Shown here piece after piece: positions 52,888 to 64,000 of a stretch of 64,000 nt of DNA; positions within the stretch are counted from its first letter, which is position 1, and each line of letters begins with the position of its first letter. The notes beneath the pieces are model-generated. The model was not told the DNA's origin. It ran no database searches and saw only the letters and a list, made by a program, of their open reading frames with translations. The stretch spans positions 1,056,022 through 1,120,021 of the forward strand of contig NW_019091393.1 of assembly GCF_001949145.1 (NCBI RefSeq), written 5' to 3'. Made by a program: the position numbers and the translations under genes. This DNA is from Acanthaster planci (taxonomy: Eukaryota > Echinodermata > Asteroidea > Valvatida > Acanthasteridae).

Positions 52888-55800
52888 ATGGGAGGGCCGG
52901 GTACCAGCTCAACTAGGAGGCTCTTCCGTGAAGTCTTTACCTTTGGATCTAAGGATCTGACTCACTGGTTCCCATCACACATGGCAAGAGGTAAAGGAAG
53001 GGTAGACAGTGAAATCCATTTCATTTTATATCATATTTTGATATTTTAGCAATAGATTTCACAGCATTGTTCATTTTCACTGGGTATTTTCTTCCATTTT
53101 TGGCAGGAATTAAAAGGATGCGTAATGCGCTACGAAGAGTGGATTGCATCGTTGAAGTTCACGATGCCAGGGTAGGTCAAAGTGTAATACATGCACCGAA
53201 AATGCAACATCTAGCATTGCTTGATCTGTGAAACCGTGACCAAAGTGAAAAGATAATTCCATTTATTTTCTGCACGGAGTTAGATTTTGGCTGATTAGGA
53301 ACAGAGTCTTGCTAACAGTGACGTGAGAGTTCAAGTTAAGGTAATGTCCACGTGGGATTTTATCCGTCAATTCCAGATTTATTTTTTTGCAGATCCCTTT
53401 TGCTGGTAGGAATCCTATGTTTCATGACATCTTTGCCATCAGACCTCACCTCTTAATCCTAAACAAGAAGGATCTAGCTGACACTACACCACAGAAAACC
53501 AGCGTGAGTATTCCCTCCTAACCTCTCCACCATACCACCAAACTTCCAGTTCTACAGTATGTAGATTCTGTAAGGCCAAAATCTGTTACAACAAAAATCG
53601 AAACATTTGGATTAAGTATTTCAGATTGTCGAGAGAATAATTGTTTAATCTTTACTTTAATTATTGAATAATATTGTTTGACTGGTTTGTTTGTTTTGGT
53701 TTTTTTTTAGCAAGTTCGCAACAGATTAAAGGAAGAAGGGGTCCAAAATATCTTGTACACCGAGTGTCTTGGACAACGCAGCCCAAGTGTCAAAAATGTA
53801 TGAATTACCCTCCTGTGTCAGAGATCAATCACATTGTTTTGATATAAAATGATTATTTAACAGGGAATTGGTGGTTGTTACCCATATCATGACTAACGTG
53901 GCAGGTTTTTTTTTGCATCTGATCCCAGTGCTGTTAAAGTCAGGTATAATGTCTCTACACTATCATTCCAGGTGATCCCGCGGGTGGTTGAATTGATAGA
54001 GAACAGTGATCGTTACCACCGATTGGAGGAGAATGATTACTCGGTCATGGTCATTGGCGTGCCAAACGTCGGCAAATCCTCGCTCATCAATGCCATGCGA
54101 AGGATCTACCTCAATAAAGGTTTGTATGGGATTGTTATCTAGTTCTTTTCTTTCTCTACCCCTCCATACCCTTCAAATTCAACCAGGAGAATTTTGAAAG
54201 ATTTTGTTGGTTTGAGGAAGGTAGAGCCCAATCACTATTGCTTTATGTGGTACTTGATACCCCTCGGCAGTTCAGGTATAAAGAATTTGCCAGCCTATGT
54301 AAATTACTGAAATTTAAGAACCTCCAATTTCAAAAACTAACACGATTTCAAATTTTTTATAACATTGTTTGCCTATTTCCTTTACCCTCCAAAAGGTGCT
54401 AAGATGATGTCATTTATGGTCTCCTTACCAAAATCTAATTTTGAATGCCCATGCTCCAAAAAAATGGAAAGGGCGCCTTTTTTAAATGAGTGGCTTTGTG
54501 TATTTTATTTTCATTTTTGGCAAGATCTGGCGGTGTGGGATATGACTTAAGATATTCTCGACTGAAATATCGGATGAATAGAGACCATGAGTTATTTGGT
54601 AAATTGGTTCTTTTTGATTGACAGGCAAGGCAACACCAGTGGGCGTGCGGCCTGGGGTAACGAGATCTCTCATGCACAAAATCAAAGTGAGTTGATGAGA
54701 ACAGCCAAAATTCCAACTTTCTGAAGTGTAGGCCTTCAGGTGGTGGTTGGGTAGGTTGTGACCTCTAAGGCATGGATGCTGCCGTGTGAATGTGTCCAGT
54801 TTCAATCAGTGTGTTAATATTCAATGTAATATTCAATATTTCAAATATTTCAGTGTTTTAATTCTGTGAGGTATTGTCATGTGAAGCAAATACTTGTCTT
54901 TGGAGTATTTTTCTCTGTGGAGAGGGTGATTTTTACTTCTTGGTTTATTGGCTTCCATTATCAATACTTGCACAATTCATACAAGAAACTTAAGTGTTGC
55001 TATGGATATTCAAGAGACTTTCTTCTTGGCTGATTTCTTTTTCCATTTCCTGTGTTTAAAGAGTTTTATCTCTTGAAGCACTTCTGTTAATGCGTATGAT
55101 ATGATTATGCAAAAATGAGTATACCTCCAGATTGCAAAATGCCACAGGTTCAAACCTACACCAAGTTAAAGCTTATAATGTAACCAATTCAAATTTGTAT
55201 GTAACTCATTTTGAAAACAAGTCCCATAATACCCACTTTGGTGGAGTCGGTCACATATCAATGAGACTGAAAATGTCTTGTGATGAGCCAAGGCGAGATG
55301 GTTACCTCCAGTCATCTACCAGAAATAGTGCATGCCAGTTTAACTTGATGAAACAACCTGCTGTCTTGGAAATGCCAGTATAACCTGCTGTCTTGGAAAT
55401 GCCAGTATAACCTGCTGTCTTGGAAATGCCAGTATTACTTGATGAAACAACCTGCTGTCTTGGAAATGACAGTATAACCTGCTGTCTTGGAAATGCCAGT
55501 ATAACCTGCTGTCTTGGAAATGCCAGTATTACTTGATGAAACAACCTGCTGTCTTGGAAATGCCAGTATAACCTGCTGTCTTGGAAATGCCAGTATTGAT
55601 GAAACAACCTGCTGTCTTGGAAGTAGGTAACCCTGAGCAAGCAGGTCTGACAAAGTGTCTTTCGCTCCTGCGTTTTTACCCAAAGGTGAGCAACAAACCT
55701 GAAGTCTGGTTGCTTGATACACCAGGGATCATGACCCCCTATGTCAAAGAAATTGAAGTCGGCATGAAACTAGCTCTCTGTGGTAAGTTGAAAACATCAA

Positions 55801-56831
55801 TTGCCCAGGTGGTGAATTGAAGTATTTTTTTTTTGCAGTAAACTTTATGACAGCCAAGGATCCACCCACCCCCAAGAACTTTTAACCCCTCCCCTCCCTT
55901 TTTAACATTTTTCAAAACGTATAATTAAGTATTTGACTCTGTACACGGTTATAAATTCTGATGTACCTTTCTATAGGAACATTGCAAGACCATGCTGTGG
56001 GAACCGACGTGATTGCAGACTACCTGTTGTATGTTCTCAACAGTTACAATCACAACAGGTAAGCTGTCTGCAAAAGGACGGCATTTACAGCTTTGTAGTC
56101 CTTTGGGGGACAAATTTTGTGGTGTAAAGACTGAAACTAGACATTTTGTTTATTTCTTGGATGTAAAAAAAATTTCACATAATATGCTGACCCCTGAATA
56201 TTTATCTGTTTTTTTTCTGGAATGAGTAGCTTTGCAAGGGATGTTTCAACATCACCCCGCCCCCCTTTTTCCAAAAAAAGGTAGAGGTGAAAAGAAATCC
56301 TAAGTAATGCAACTTTATTATTTACCTACTGATTATCTAGTCTGTCAACAGAGGATTACCAGTGTTACAGCTGGAAGTCTCACCTTCAATGGTGTCTTTC
56401 CTTTCTGCAGGTATGTCGACTTTTATGAATTGGAGGGTCCCAGTGACAACATCATGGATGTTTTGACCCAGATCGCCAAAAAACTGAACAAGATCTGTCG
56501 TGTGAAAACAGCAGCAGGTGAGAAATCCCTTCCAAAATTGCTAGCACTCACCCAGACCTTGAGCTAATTGTTTCGTTTCTCGTTCACCCTGAACTGCGGA
56601 CCTGTTTTTATGTAGCCCTGACATTGGCACCCTGTCTCCAGTTTATACACTTGTGAAAATCATGCAAAATTTGACCTCACAAACAGGGAAGCAATACCCA
56701 ATGGGAGTAACCAGCTGTTTTTTCATGCCTTTCTAGGTTCGGTGGTTCAGAGACCTGATATCAATGCAGCTGCCACACACATGGTCAAAGCTTTCCGCAA
56801 GGGCGACTTGGGTCACATCACACTGGACTGA
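52888..56831 (+). CDS. MTG1: MTG1, mitochondrial ribosome-associated GTPase 1
   Basis: Circularly permuted YlqF/RbgA-type GTPase that assists assembly of the large mitochondrial ribosomal subunit. Coding exons: 52888-52990, 53107-53171, 53393-53503, 53711-53797, 53972-54119, 54625-54686, 55686-55782, 55977-56058, 56411-56517, 56737-56831. The total is 957 nt, 318 aa, against 334 in human. An arginine-rich N-terminus (TRRLFREVF) suits a mitochondrial presequence. G motifs run in permuted order: G4 LNKKD at 79-83, G1 GVPNVGKSS at 151-159, G2 threonine in PVGVRPGVT, G3 DTPG at 203-206. HDARIPFAGRNP at about 51-64 is the family signature. The C-terminal domain continues with YLLYVLN, and the protein stops at LGHITLD. 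A nine-copy minisatellite ends 60 bp before exon 7. Neighbour SMARCA4 is divergent. Confidence 0.95.
54145..54300. repeat. dispersed repeat copy in MTG1 intron 5
   Basis: Begins 26 bp after exon 5 and includes GATTTTGTTGGTTTGAGGAA followed by GGTAGAGCCCAATCACT. It is close to the copy in SMARCA4 intron 4 (46205-46290) and of the same family as those near 4580 and 18490. Confidence 0.45.
55120..55290. repeat. dispersed repeat shared with PPWD1 intron 5
   Basis: Shares ordered blocks with 16480-16740 (TGCAAAATGCCAC, AAAGCTTATAATG, GTATGTAACT, GGTCACATATCA). It lies in MTG1 intron 6 directly before a minisatellite. Confidence 0.4.
55350..55625. repeat. minisatellite with higher-order structure, 9 copies
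   Basis: Nine copies of CCTGCTGTCTTGGAAATGCC plus AGTATAA (27 bp). Every second or third copy instead ends AGTAT, TACTTGATGAAACAA, giving a longer unit of about 40 bp. The pattern is roughly short-short-long repeated, so the array grew by duplicating multi-unit blocks. The last copy ends at 55622, 64 bp upstream of MTG1 exon 7. Confidence 0.85.
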
Positions 56832-59800
56832 CCAATGGTAACATTGGAACTGACCACAGAATTCCTCTGTCCTGACCAGTCGTTGCACAAGGAAGGATGT
56901 CGCTGATCTGATGAGGTCAGAATAATTACGGTTGTTGTCTTGTACACGCCCTTGGACAGCCAGTACATCTCTGATCTCGGGTTTGACAACCTGCCCCGAG
57001 CTGTGCTCCTAGGCAGAACGAGAGGCTTAGCATGTCTCTGCTCAGGGCCAAATTCTGGAGTTGTTAGCATAAAAGTAAAACTGCTAAACAAATTTACACC
57101 GAAATCCATCACAAGCACTTGACATTTGGACTGAACTCAGCTTAATGAATAGTCTACATGCTTACATGTAGTCAAGTTATACACCTGTATGTTCCACCCC
57201 TCAGAAGAGATCTCAGGAGATCTAATGTAACTGGTCGACATGATTTTCCTCTTAAAAATATTATTCACCGAGGAAAAAAATTGGTCGACTCAAGCAATGA
57301 TACCAAAATACCCAAACTTCTCTTGAATATGAAATCACGGACTTCTTTATTAGTAAAGTCTACATGTTAGCTGTGGCTCTCTCTAACCTTATAATTACAG
57401 AGCCCACATACAGATATAATCACAAACATGAAATGGATTTTAATTTCTTCACAGCGGATGGACATTATTTCAAAATTCATTTGTTGTTCTTCTGGGGCAT
57501 TTGACACAATGCAAGATATTCATTTGTTTGAGTGGTCCTGTCCTATCAAGGGAAACGAAAAGTTGGGAGTTGAGATGACTTGTTTTTAGGTTTATTTCTC
57601 CTTTACAACCTCCGACAGAATCATTGTATTGGCACCAAGTTCAGAGGACTTTGAACCTGAAGTTTGATTCACCGCCCTTGATAGGATCACCGTCGTGCAA
57701 TATTTGCATGATACAACGTGTGACTAACAGGACCAGTAGAAAGACCACTGCATTCCTAGTGAGCCATTTAAATACTTCTCAGTTCTAACGTGGCAGTAAC
57801 AATGCAGGCAAATTTGATATACATCTACTTGATATTAATCACTCATCTCAATTCATTGGTGCTTCAGTCGTGAATTTAATTGATTATGTAGAATTCTCAA
57901 GCATCAGGTGCTGTCTTGATTGTTCACAGAATTAAAAACATTTTATAGGAGATTTGTATAAAATTGGCTAGATTCAACCATTAAGTCGCATGTTTATAAA
58001 CAGGGAAACAAGTTGGTAACTTGGACTTTGCAACTTTCAAAATCTTTCCCTTTGAGTGCTGCTTACAATGTATTTGCACTGGATTTATAAAACTGTAAAT
58101 ATTAAGACACCAAGGATTTGTTTGGGTAAGATCAATTTTTTGTCCAATAGGACTGAACGTCAATAAATCCTGGTTTATTTTAGTTTTGGATAATTTCTTC
58201 GCTTTCATTAAAAAAGGGCTCTGAACAATTTGGCTTTTGATGGTACTGCTGAACTGAATGGACATCATCATCCCCCCCAAAAACAACGGCCCCAAATCCG
58301 TTTTTTTATTGTCACAGATATCTATGGATTCTTCCAAAATGCTGTCTAGATCTGCTCAAAAATAGGAACATAGTTACTTCTCTGAGCTTTCTAGAAGCAT
58401 AAGGCAGACAAAGAAGAAACCCTGCGCTTCTTTAAAGTACCAGTTTGGTCTTTAAATACTATAAACGTCTTTACAATCATCAGTTCAATACACGTTAAAA
58501 AAAAACCCCATTTTTGAAAGATCTTTTTGATAGAAAAGCCGCCGCTGTGAAATGTCTTCAAGCTACATGGAAAAGTGGATCAGTCGAACTTCGACTGATA
58601 TATTCGAACAGTTGTTGGAATGCGTGGCACGCGTGTAAACTCTGGCAATGCACAAAAATCTTGGTTACTTGACAGCCACCGTTTCCTGCAAGCAGCTAAG
58701 ATCGTTTGCCAATATTGGAAAAAAGAAAATCATCTTGGATCTGGATATCCCTGCAAAATACTGTTCAGCCTTAAAACTCTTCAGAGTACCAGTGGCAGGC
58801 AAACTAAATTACACATTTCGACTGGTAACCAGCTAGAGTGGCTCAACACTAGAACCACAAAAATTTCAGTTCCGTTCTAGTAGACAACTCAGCCATTACA
58901 ATGGTTCCCTTTCTTTCTAACCAGTCTTGTTTAGAAATGTTAATGTGTTTTCTAACAATGACAATTCTATTCTTTTAAGATTAGATGTTGGTCTATACAA
59001 ATCTGTTCTTGAATTTACGGCCTGCATGTATTTGAAAACAAAGTTTTTCTAGCCAATACCTAGATTCAGAAAAAAAGTTCCACCTGTGGGCAGATTATGT
59101 TATGTAACACACCTAAGGCCTTGATGACATCCTAAACAAAATACAATCAAGACTTAGTAACAGAGCGCTTCTTTTTGCTTTTTAGTAAATACTCGAGCGG
59201 ACATACAAAAATAAAAATGAAAAGTACAAAAAAAGTACGGTAGTTTTACTCTCTCCGGCTGTGTTCTGTTTTCTTAATACACAGGAACCAAAACAAATGA
59301 TTTAGAATTAGAACTAGATTTCCTGATGGGCATCTAAATACGTAACTCTTGGTAGCAAGAATGAAGTATTTTATACCGTTCTCGAGAGCACCGTTTTTGT
59401 AATTTGTAAGCTTCGATAGAGACCTCTATACAATTTCACCTACAACAGCAATATACACAAGAACAAAGTGGAAAAATTACATACAAAAAACTTCATAATG
59501 CTAGTAAAGCAAAGAAAAATATACATATATATGTCTATTGTTAATATTATCCATTCTTGCAACCTTATCTGTACAATCCAAGAGGTTTTAGTCACAAAAA
59601 AAATGGAATATTTGTATCTTCATGTACACGTTTTCTTATTATTCAGCATGGAATGCACATATTGATAGTCAGCTTTGTGTACAAAAATAATAAAGTAGAA
59701 ACAATGCAGAATTTTCAAGTGGCCAAACCTCTGCCTTTTCCGGTCCCTTGACATTTATGATCAATGGGACGACAAGAAACGGTTTGTGTTTCTGGGAAAA

Positions 59801-60908
59801 TCTACCCCTTAATTCCTACTAATTTTAAGTCTGGGAGGAAACATTTTGCCAGACACACAATATCTTTGGCCAGGGATGCAATGATCCTGCAAATCTTCTG
59901 ATATCGTATTTTACAAATCCATCTCTTGGACTAGTTTTCTTTAATTAACATGAAATGCACTCCATTCATTGTGTTAATCCAAGCACTCTTTTGATACAAA
60001 TTCCATACAGCCCAGGGCTTTTTCTTTTCCATTAAACCGACTACTTACAATAACTTTAACATCTATACAGAAAAACATTGCATTTTATTTTCTTAAAACT
60101 CAACAATGCCTACATATTCTGAGGCTAACCAGTACAGGGAATAAGAGAAAGACATTCATACAGATGTTTCCAGTCCACTCAAAGAGGTTGAGAGATTTTT
60201 ATGATTTTGCTACAAGAAAACTGCATTCTTGACCAGGGACATAAGAAACTGTGCACTCACAAAAAAGTGGCCATTGTCCCAGATCTGACACCAACTACAT
60301 GTTGCAAATGACAGAACTACACGTACAATGCAGTGACCCCAAAAGACGGTAGGTCAGAATTACTCAACTTGTATAGTGTAGCACTTAACTGATTCTGGGA
60401 ACAAGACTCAAGAATGATTGTCAGCACACTCTGAACAGTGCAGGGAATTTAATTTCTACAAATTGGATAAAATTTCTGTTAAACCAACACGGTATGCTTG
60501 TGTTGTACATTTTGGTTGAGTGCCTCAACTTCTGCAGCGCTGCAACTGCAGCAGTGTTGAGGGAAAGCTATAATTTTCACGGCATCCAAAACAAGTCTAA
60601 AAAAACTCCCAAGCTCTTAAACCTCTGTAAGTTTAGAAGCAGACGGACATCACTCCCAACAGAATGGCCATACCATCAGCATTGAGGACTTGTAAACAGA
60701 AGTAATGGATATCTGAGTAAAATATTAAAGAGGCTTCTCTCTCGAAGCTAATTCAAATTCTTAATGCTATTGTCCGATATTGCAACCAATCTCCACATTC
60801 CAAGGTGTTAAGCTCCATTTCAAAATCAGCCACAAGACTCTTGAAAGTCTCAGCTTTTTTTTTCAACAACAAAATAAAAAACCCCAAACCTATCTGACCT
60901 CTTGAGTA
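56832..60908. other. convergent 3' UTRs of MTG1 and PIK3R
   Basis: Four kilobases without recognisable exons. MTG1 (plus) could end at the AATAAA at 58162-58167. PIK3R (minus) has candidate AATAAA hexamers facing the other way at 57591-57596 and near 58168, 58303 and 60085. It is most simply read as long, AT-rich 3' UTRs, possibly overlapping. No RNA gene or repeat stands out. Confidence 0.4.
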
Positions 60909-63631
60909 TCACCGACGGACATCCTGGGGCGGTTGGGGACCATACACTGGGTATGCTAATGTCGTGTCCAGTTCCTCGTTATGTTGGGTCAACGGATTCT
61001 GCTGGTAAGCTAAGACCAGTTCCTTGAGGGAGCTGTAGAGGTTGTAAGGTTCAGCAAAGCCATAGCCAGTCTGGGTGTGGTTGATCTTACAATGTCGTAC
61101 CTCGCCGTGATCTTTAGCACTGAAATCAACATGTGAACATCAAGAAATGAACCACATCCTGATCCCATTTGCTAAATCCTATCTGTGCCTGTCATTCCAA
61201 TCTTGTTTGTAGCCCTAATGCTAATTATTATCAAAATTCGCAAATTTATGATTGGTTAAAGTAATCTTATATTTAAGTTGTTAACTATTGTCTTTTTCAG
61301 GACAATCTTTGAAAAGTTTTGAGAAAAAAAAGCCACCATTTTCACTGTAATGCATTCATGCCGTGTTTGCTACTTGGAAAAAAAGAAACCCCAAAGAAAA
61401 ACATGAAACTTTGTTCACTATCATAATTAATGCATTAATTTTTAAATTGACATGATCAGAAGCGGGCAACAATGGAAAATGGTAAGTGTGCTCCACACTT
61501 TGTAATTCTTCCAAAATAGACTGGTGCAGTCACAATCCCTATGCCCAGTCAGAACTGAGGGGGAAAACCCAAGGAACATTGAAATTACAACCCATAGTAC
61601 TGTCCCCTCAGGAAAACGATCCCTGCTATTTAGAACCTGGACTCAAAGCAGGATGCTGATGCTAAGCTAGCAGTTTTTTACAAGTTGGTGCTCAGACTTT
61701 TTAAGACAAATTAAAAAAAAAAAAAAAAAAAAAGTATTTTCTATGGTCTCAAGAAAAACACATAAGGATCACGTCAGAGGGAGAATACAAAGCACAAATC
61801 CCCAACCCTCAAAAAAGAAAAAAAAAAAAACGGTATCCCATCTACTAGCGCGAGCAGCCGAGTACCAGGGACTTTGCTGTCAGTTGGACAGCAGAGCCCC
61901 CAAAAAATGTTTTCACTTATATTGGTCAATAGTTGGTCGGCAAATCCGAGAATTCTCAAAATTACAATTTTAATTTTTTTCCAGTTCTGAATCTGGAAGG
62001 TTGGCACATCCAAGCACCAACTTGAAAGACCTGTCGCCTAAGCTAACATTGTTTTTGCATTTTGAGTCGGTGAGCATATACTCACACAATAGAGCACGCC
62101 CAGTCCCCTCGTTGGCTACTTTCTCGGATGAGGAATGTCCCCTTGGCCTTTCCCCACAGTAGCTTCTCTGCCTCAGGCCGAGACATTGATGGAATGAGCC
62201 ACAGGCTTTCGTTATGATGAGGCAGGGAGTCGGTGTCGGTCGTGTGCTCGCTGTGAGAAGAACAACCAAATCAAACAAATCACAGTCACATCGATATGAT
62301 CTGTCCAAAATGACCGGTTTGTTTCAAGTGCTTTCGGCAGAGTGCGGCTAAAATTTGAAAGTTTCAAATGATTCTGCAGCACCTGGTTTTGAGGAATTTG
62401 GAAAAAATTTATGATGAAAATGTTTATTTTTCCCAAAAAGCATCCCTCCTTTAAAATAGGAGTGGGGTTAGTTATAGTTTGAAGGGTTGGTGAGGTACAT
62501 GTAATTATGGCTAGCTCAAAGCTAAGCTGGGTGCCTTCAATGGTGAGACGAGAGCGTAAAATAATCGATATGCTGACTTTCTTACAGGTGAAATATTGAG
62601 GTCAGAAATTCCTGAGAAGCGTTGAGAAGTGCTTACCAACAAATACACACCCACAATGCACCTTTCATGATCACGTAAACCTGTGTAAAGCTGGGTGATT
62701 TTACCAACACATGAACATTGAAAGTGTATAAAATGTGCCTGGGGGTTAAATGATGATGGGGGATGTGTTAAGCTTTCAAAGGTCAAATGATGTATTAGAT
62801 TGAATAGCAATGATGCAATGTATGGAGCCATGACATGGCAAACATATATAACATAAAGAAAACTCCCCATTTTGGTGTGATTTTTGGTTTAGTTCTGGGT
62901 AAACAAGTTGGAAGTGCGTGAACATTGTGAACATTTGTAACTTGGCTCACTTGACAATTTTGCGGATTCAGAGCCAAGTTTCTCTCATCTTGGGCCTGAC
63001 AAGAATAAACAAAGAAAAATCCATAAAACTACTTTTTAACGTCAGGCAAACCTCTCTAGGGAAAGAATCCTTCAAAATATAAAGTGCAAATTGGGATTTT
63101 AAGCTCACTCTGCAAGGAGACTTTCCTTCAAGCTACAGCCTAACATTTCTTTCTTGTCAAGGCCAGGACAAAACCACACGAGAATATAATATAAAATCAG
63201 TACTCTGGAATATGTGATTGCCGATCTTTCGGTAACTGAGTACCTTCTTCAGGGCAGGCAGATTCACCACTGTACCATTTTCATGGTGCCCTGAAGAGGG
63301 TACTCAGTTACTGAAAGTTCGGCAATCACATATTTCAGAGCACTGATTTTATATTATATTCTTGTCAATATTCTGATCACGGTGCTACGCAGCCCTTTCA
63401 TATTTCTTGAATTTTGTACGTTCTGCTTGCCATACATTGGCATTCTTACACAATGCATTTATCTGATCCCTCGTGTGCATATATGCCTTTTCAATGCATG
63501 TTTTGTCTCTTACTTTGTACGTTTTGCACACCATACTTTGAAGCTCCTTGTAAGCCACTTACTTGTCAAGGTTTTCCATGCTTAGCCATGCATTGATCCT
63601 GTCTTGCTTGACTCCTTTAGCTCCTAGCCAC
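60909..63631 (-). CDS. PIK3R1: PI3-kinase p85-type regulatory subunit, C-terminal part
   Basis: Adapter that binds phosphotyrosine and holds and inhibits class IA p110. Only the last three coding exons are inside the window: 63631-63563, 62251-62086, 61119-60909; the gene continues beyond the right edge. Exon 1 here codes the end of the inter-SH2 coiled coil ([16 protein letters not shown], close to human WLTQKGARQKKINEWL). The next begins the C-terminal SH2 domain: LPHHNESLW, then the FLIRES motif with the phosphotyrosine-binding arginine. The last completes the SH2 ([17 protein letters not shown]) and ends TLAYPVYG plus a short PQPPQ tail. Phases 2/2 fit. Vertebrates have three paralogues; an invertebrate would normally have one, so the symbol is a stand-in for PIK3R1/2/3. 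Upstream SH3, RhoGAP-like and nSH2 domains cannot be checked. Confidence 0.92.
63181..63362. mobile_element. near-perfect fold-back element
   Basis: Two arms of about 78 bp, 63181-63258 and 63285-63362, are reverse complements with about six mismatches, separated by about 26 bp. The ends read AGAATATAATATAAAATCAG and its complement; the inner parts contain CTGAAGA, GTACTCAGTTACTGAAAG and CGGCAATCACATAT. It lies in the PIK3R intron before the last-but-two exon. No coding capacity. It is probably a MITE-like or fold-back element. Confidence 0.75.
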
Positions 63632-64000
63632 CTGTATGATTGAACAATTAAGAGAAAAAACAAAGTGAATTGAGGAGGACTGGAACCCAGTACCACCGGC
63701 ATACTGTCCTGGTGATGACTTTGACAGATGATGGTAATAAGCAGACTTGGTCCTTCCTGCACTGATGCACTACATACCTAGTGCTTTTCAAAATTTCAGT
63801 TTGACACAGTTTGAATTCAAACCCATAATTCTTGTTACTAGAGCAGGTGCATTGGATGATCGTCTAAACCAGATTGCTTGATCACAACGTCCAACCTCAC
63901 TCAACAAGGCCCCAAGTAACCAAACTAAACAATTTCACAAAAAGACGAGAATGCCTAATTCTCTGCATTAAACATGGTGCCTCTGTAAGAATGACTGCTC

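Noticed and set aside
55302-55722. Minus-strand open frames with ISKTAGYTG / FPRQQV repeats
   Set aside because: Translations of the MTG1 intronic minisatellite; no gene structure.
61708-61735. Poly(A) tract as a processed pseudogene tail
   Set aside because: No gene-like sequence precedes it; an isolated homopolymer in a PIK3R intron.
62950-62992. Possible extra PIK3R exon between acceptor GTCAG and donor TCAA|GTGAGC
   Set aside because: Exon 63631-63563 ends in phase 2 and joins 62251 exactly (LDN|EHTTDTD). Inserting this segment gives a stop, and its sequence has no p85 match.

Overview
This is intron-rich animal nuclear DNA with seven protein-coding genes, all built of short exons with conserved splice sites. 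The window has no prokaryotic signatures, rRNA or CRISPR. The gene set, the closeness of the proteins to vertebrate homologues, compact introns (mostly 0.2-1.4 kb), AT-rich non-coding DNA and many small fold-back and tRNA-derived repeats suggest a marine invertebrate deuterostome. An echinoderm such as a sea star is my best guess, but nothing in the window proves the phylum. Two runs of N (18660-19222 and 40219-40856) are assembly gaps, and both fall inside introns.

Layout, left to right. (1) 792-10393, minus: CHERP, an SR-related splicing factor, 17 coding exons, 919 aa. (2) 11756-20433, minus: PPWD1, a spliceosomal WD40-cyclophilin, 16 exons, 616 aa. (3) 21586-27782, plus: a secreted or surface M2 metallopeptidase whose active site is of ACE2 type rather than ACE type, 13 exons, 643 aa. 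(4) 28897-30506, minus: an apolipoprotein D-like lipocalin, 3 exons, 190 aa. (5) 32231-51051, minus: the SWI/SNF ATPase SMARCA4/brahma, 28 coding exons, 1950 aa. (6) 52888-56831, plus: the mitochondrial ribosome GTPase MTG1, 10 exons, 318 aa. (7) 60909-63631, minus: the last three exons of a PI3-kinase p85-type regulatory subunit; the rest lies beyond the right edge. For genes 1-6 I joined exons by hand; every junction keeps phase and every total is a whole number of codons.

There are no operons. CHERP and PPWD1 are tail-to-head and both belong to the splicing machinery. PPWD1/ACE2-like and SMARCA4/MTG1 are divergent head-to-head pairs; ACE2-like/lipocalin and MTG1/PIK3R are convergent.

Most of the novelty is in three places. 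The first is the ACE2-like peptidase, which has the ACE2 specificity pocket but no collectrin domain. The second is SMARCA4, where two introns begin with tandem arrays that repeat the 5' splice site itself, and where the N-terminus is greatly expanded. The third is a set of GC-AG introns, including the first introns of the two divergent neighbours PPWD1 and ACE2-like. The introns also carry several fold-back and minisatellite structures.
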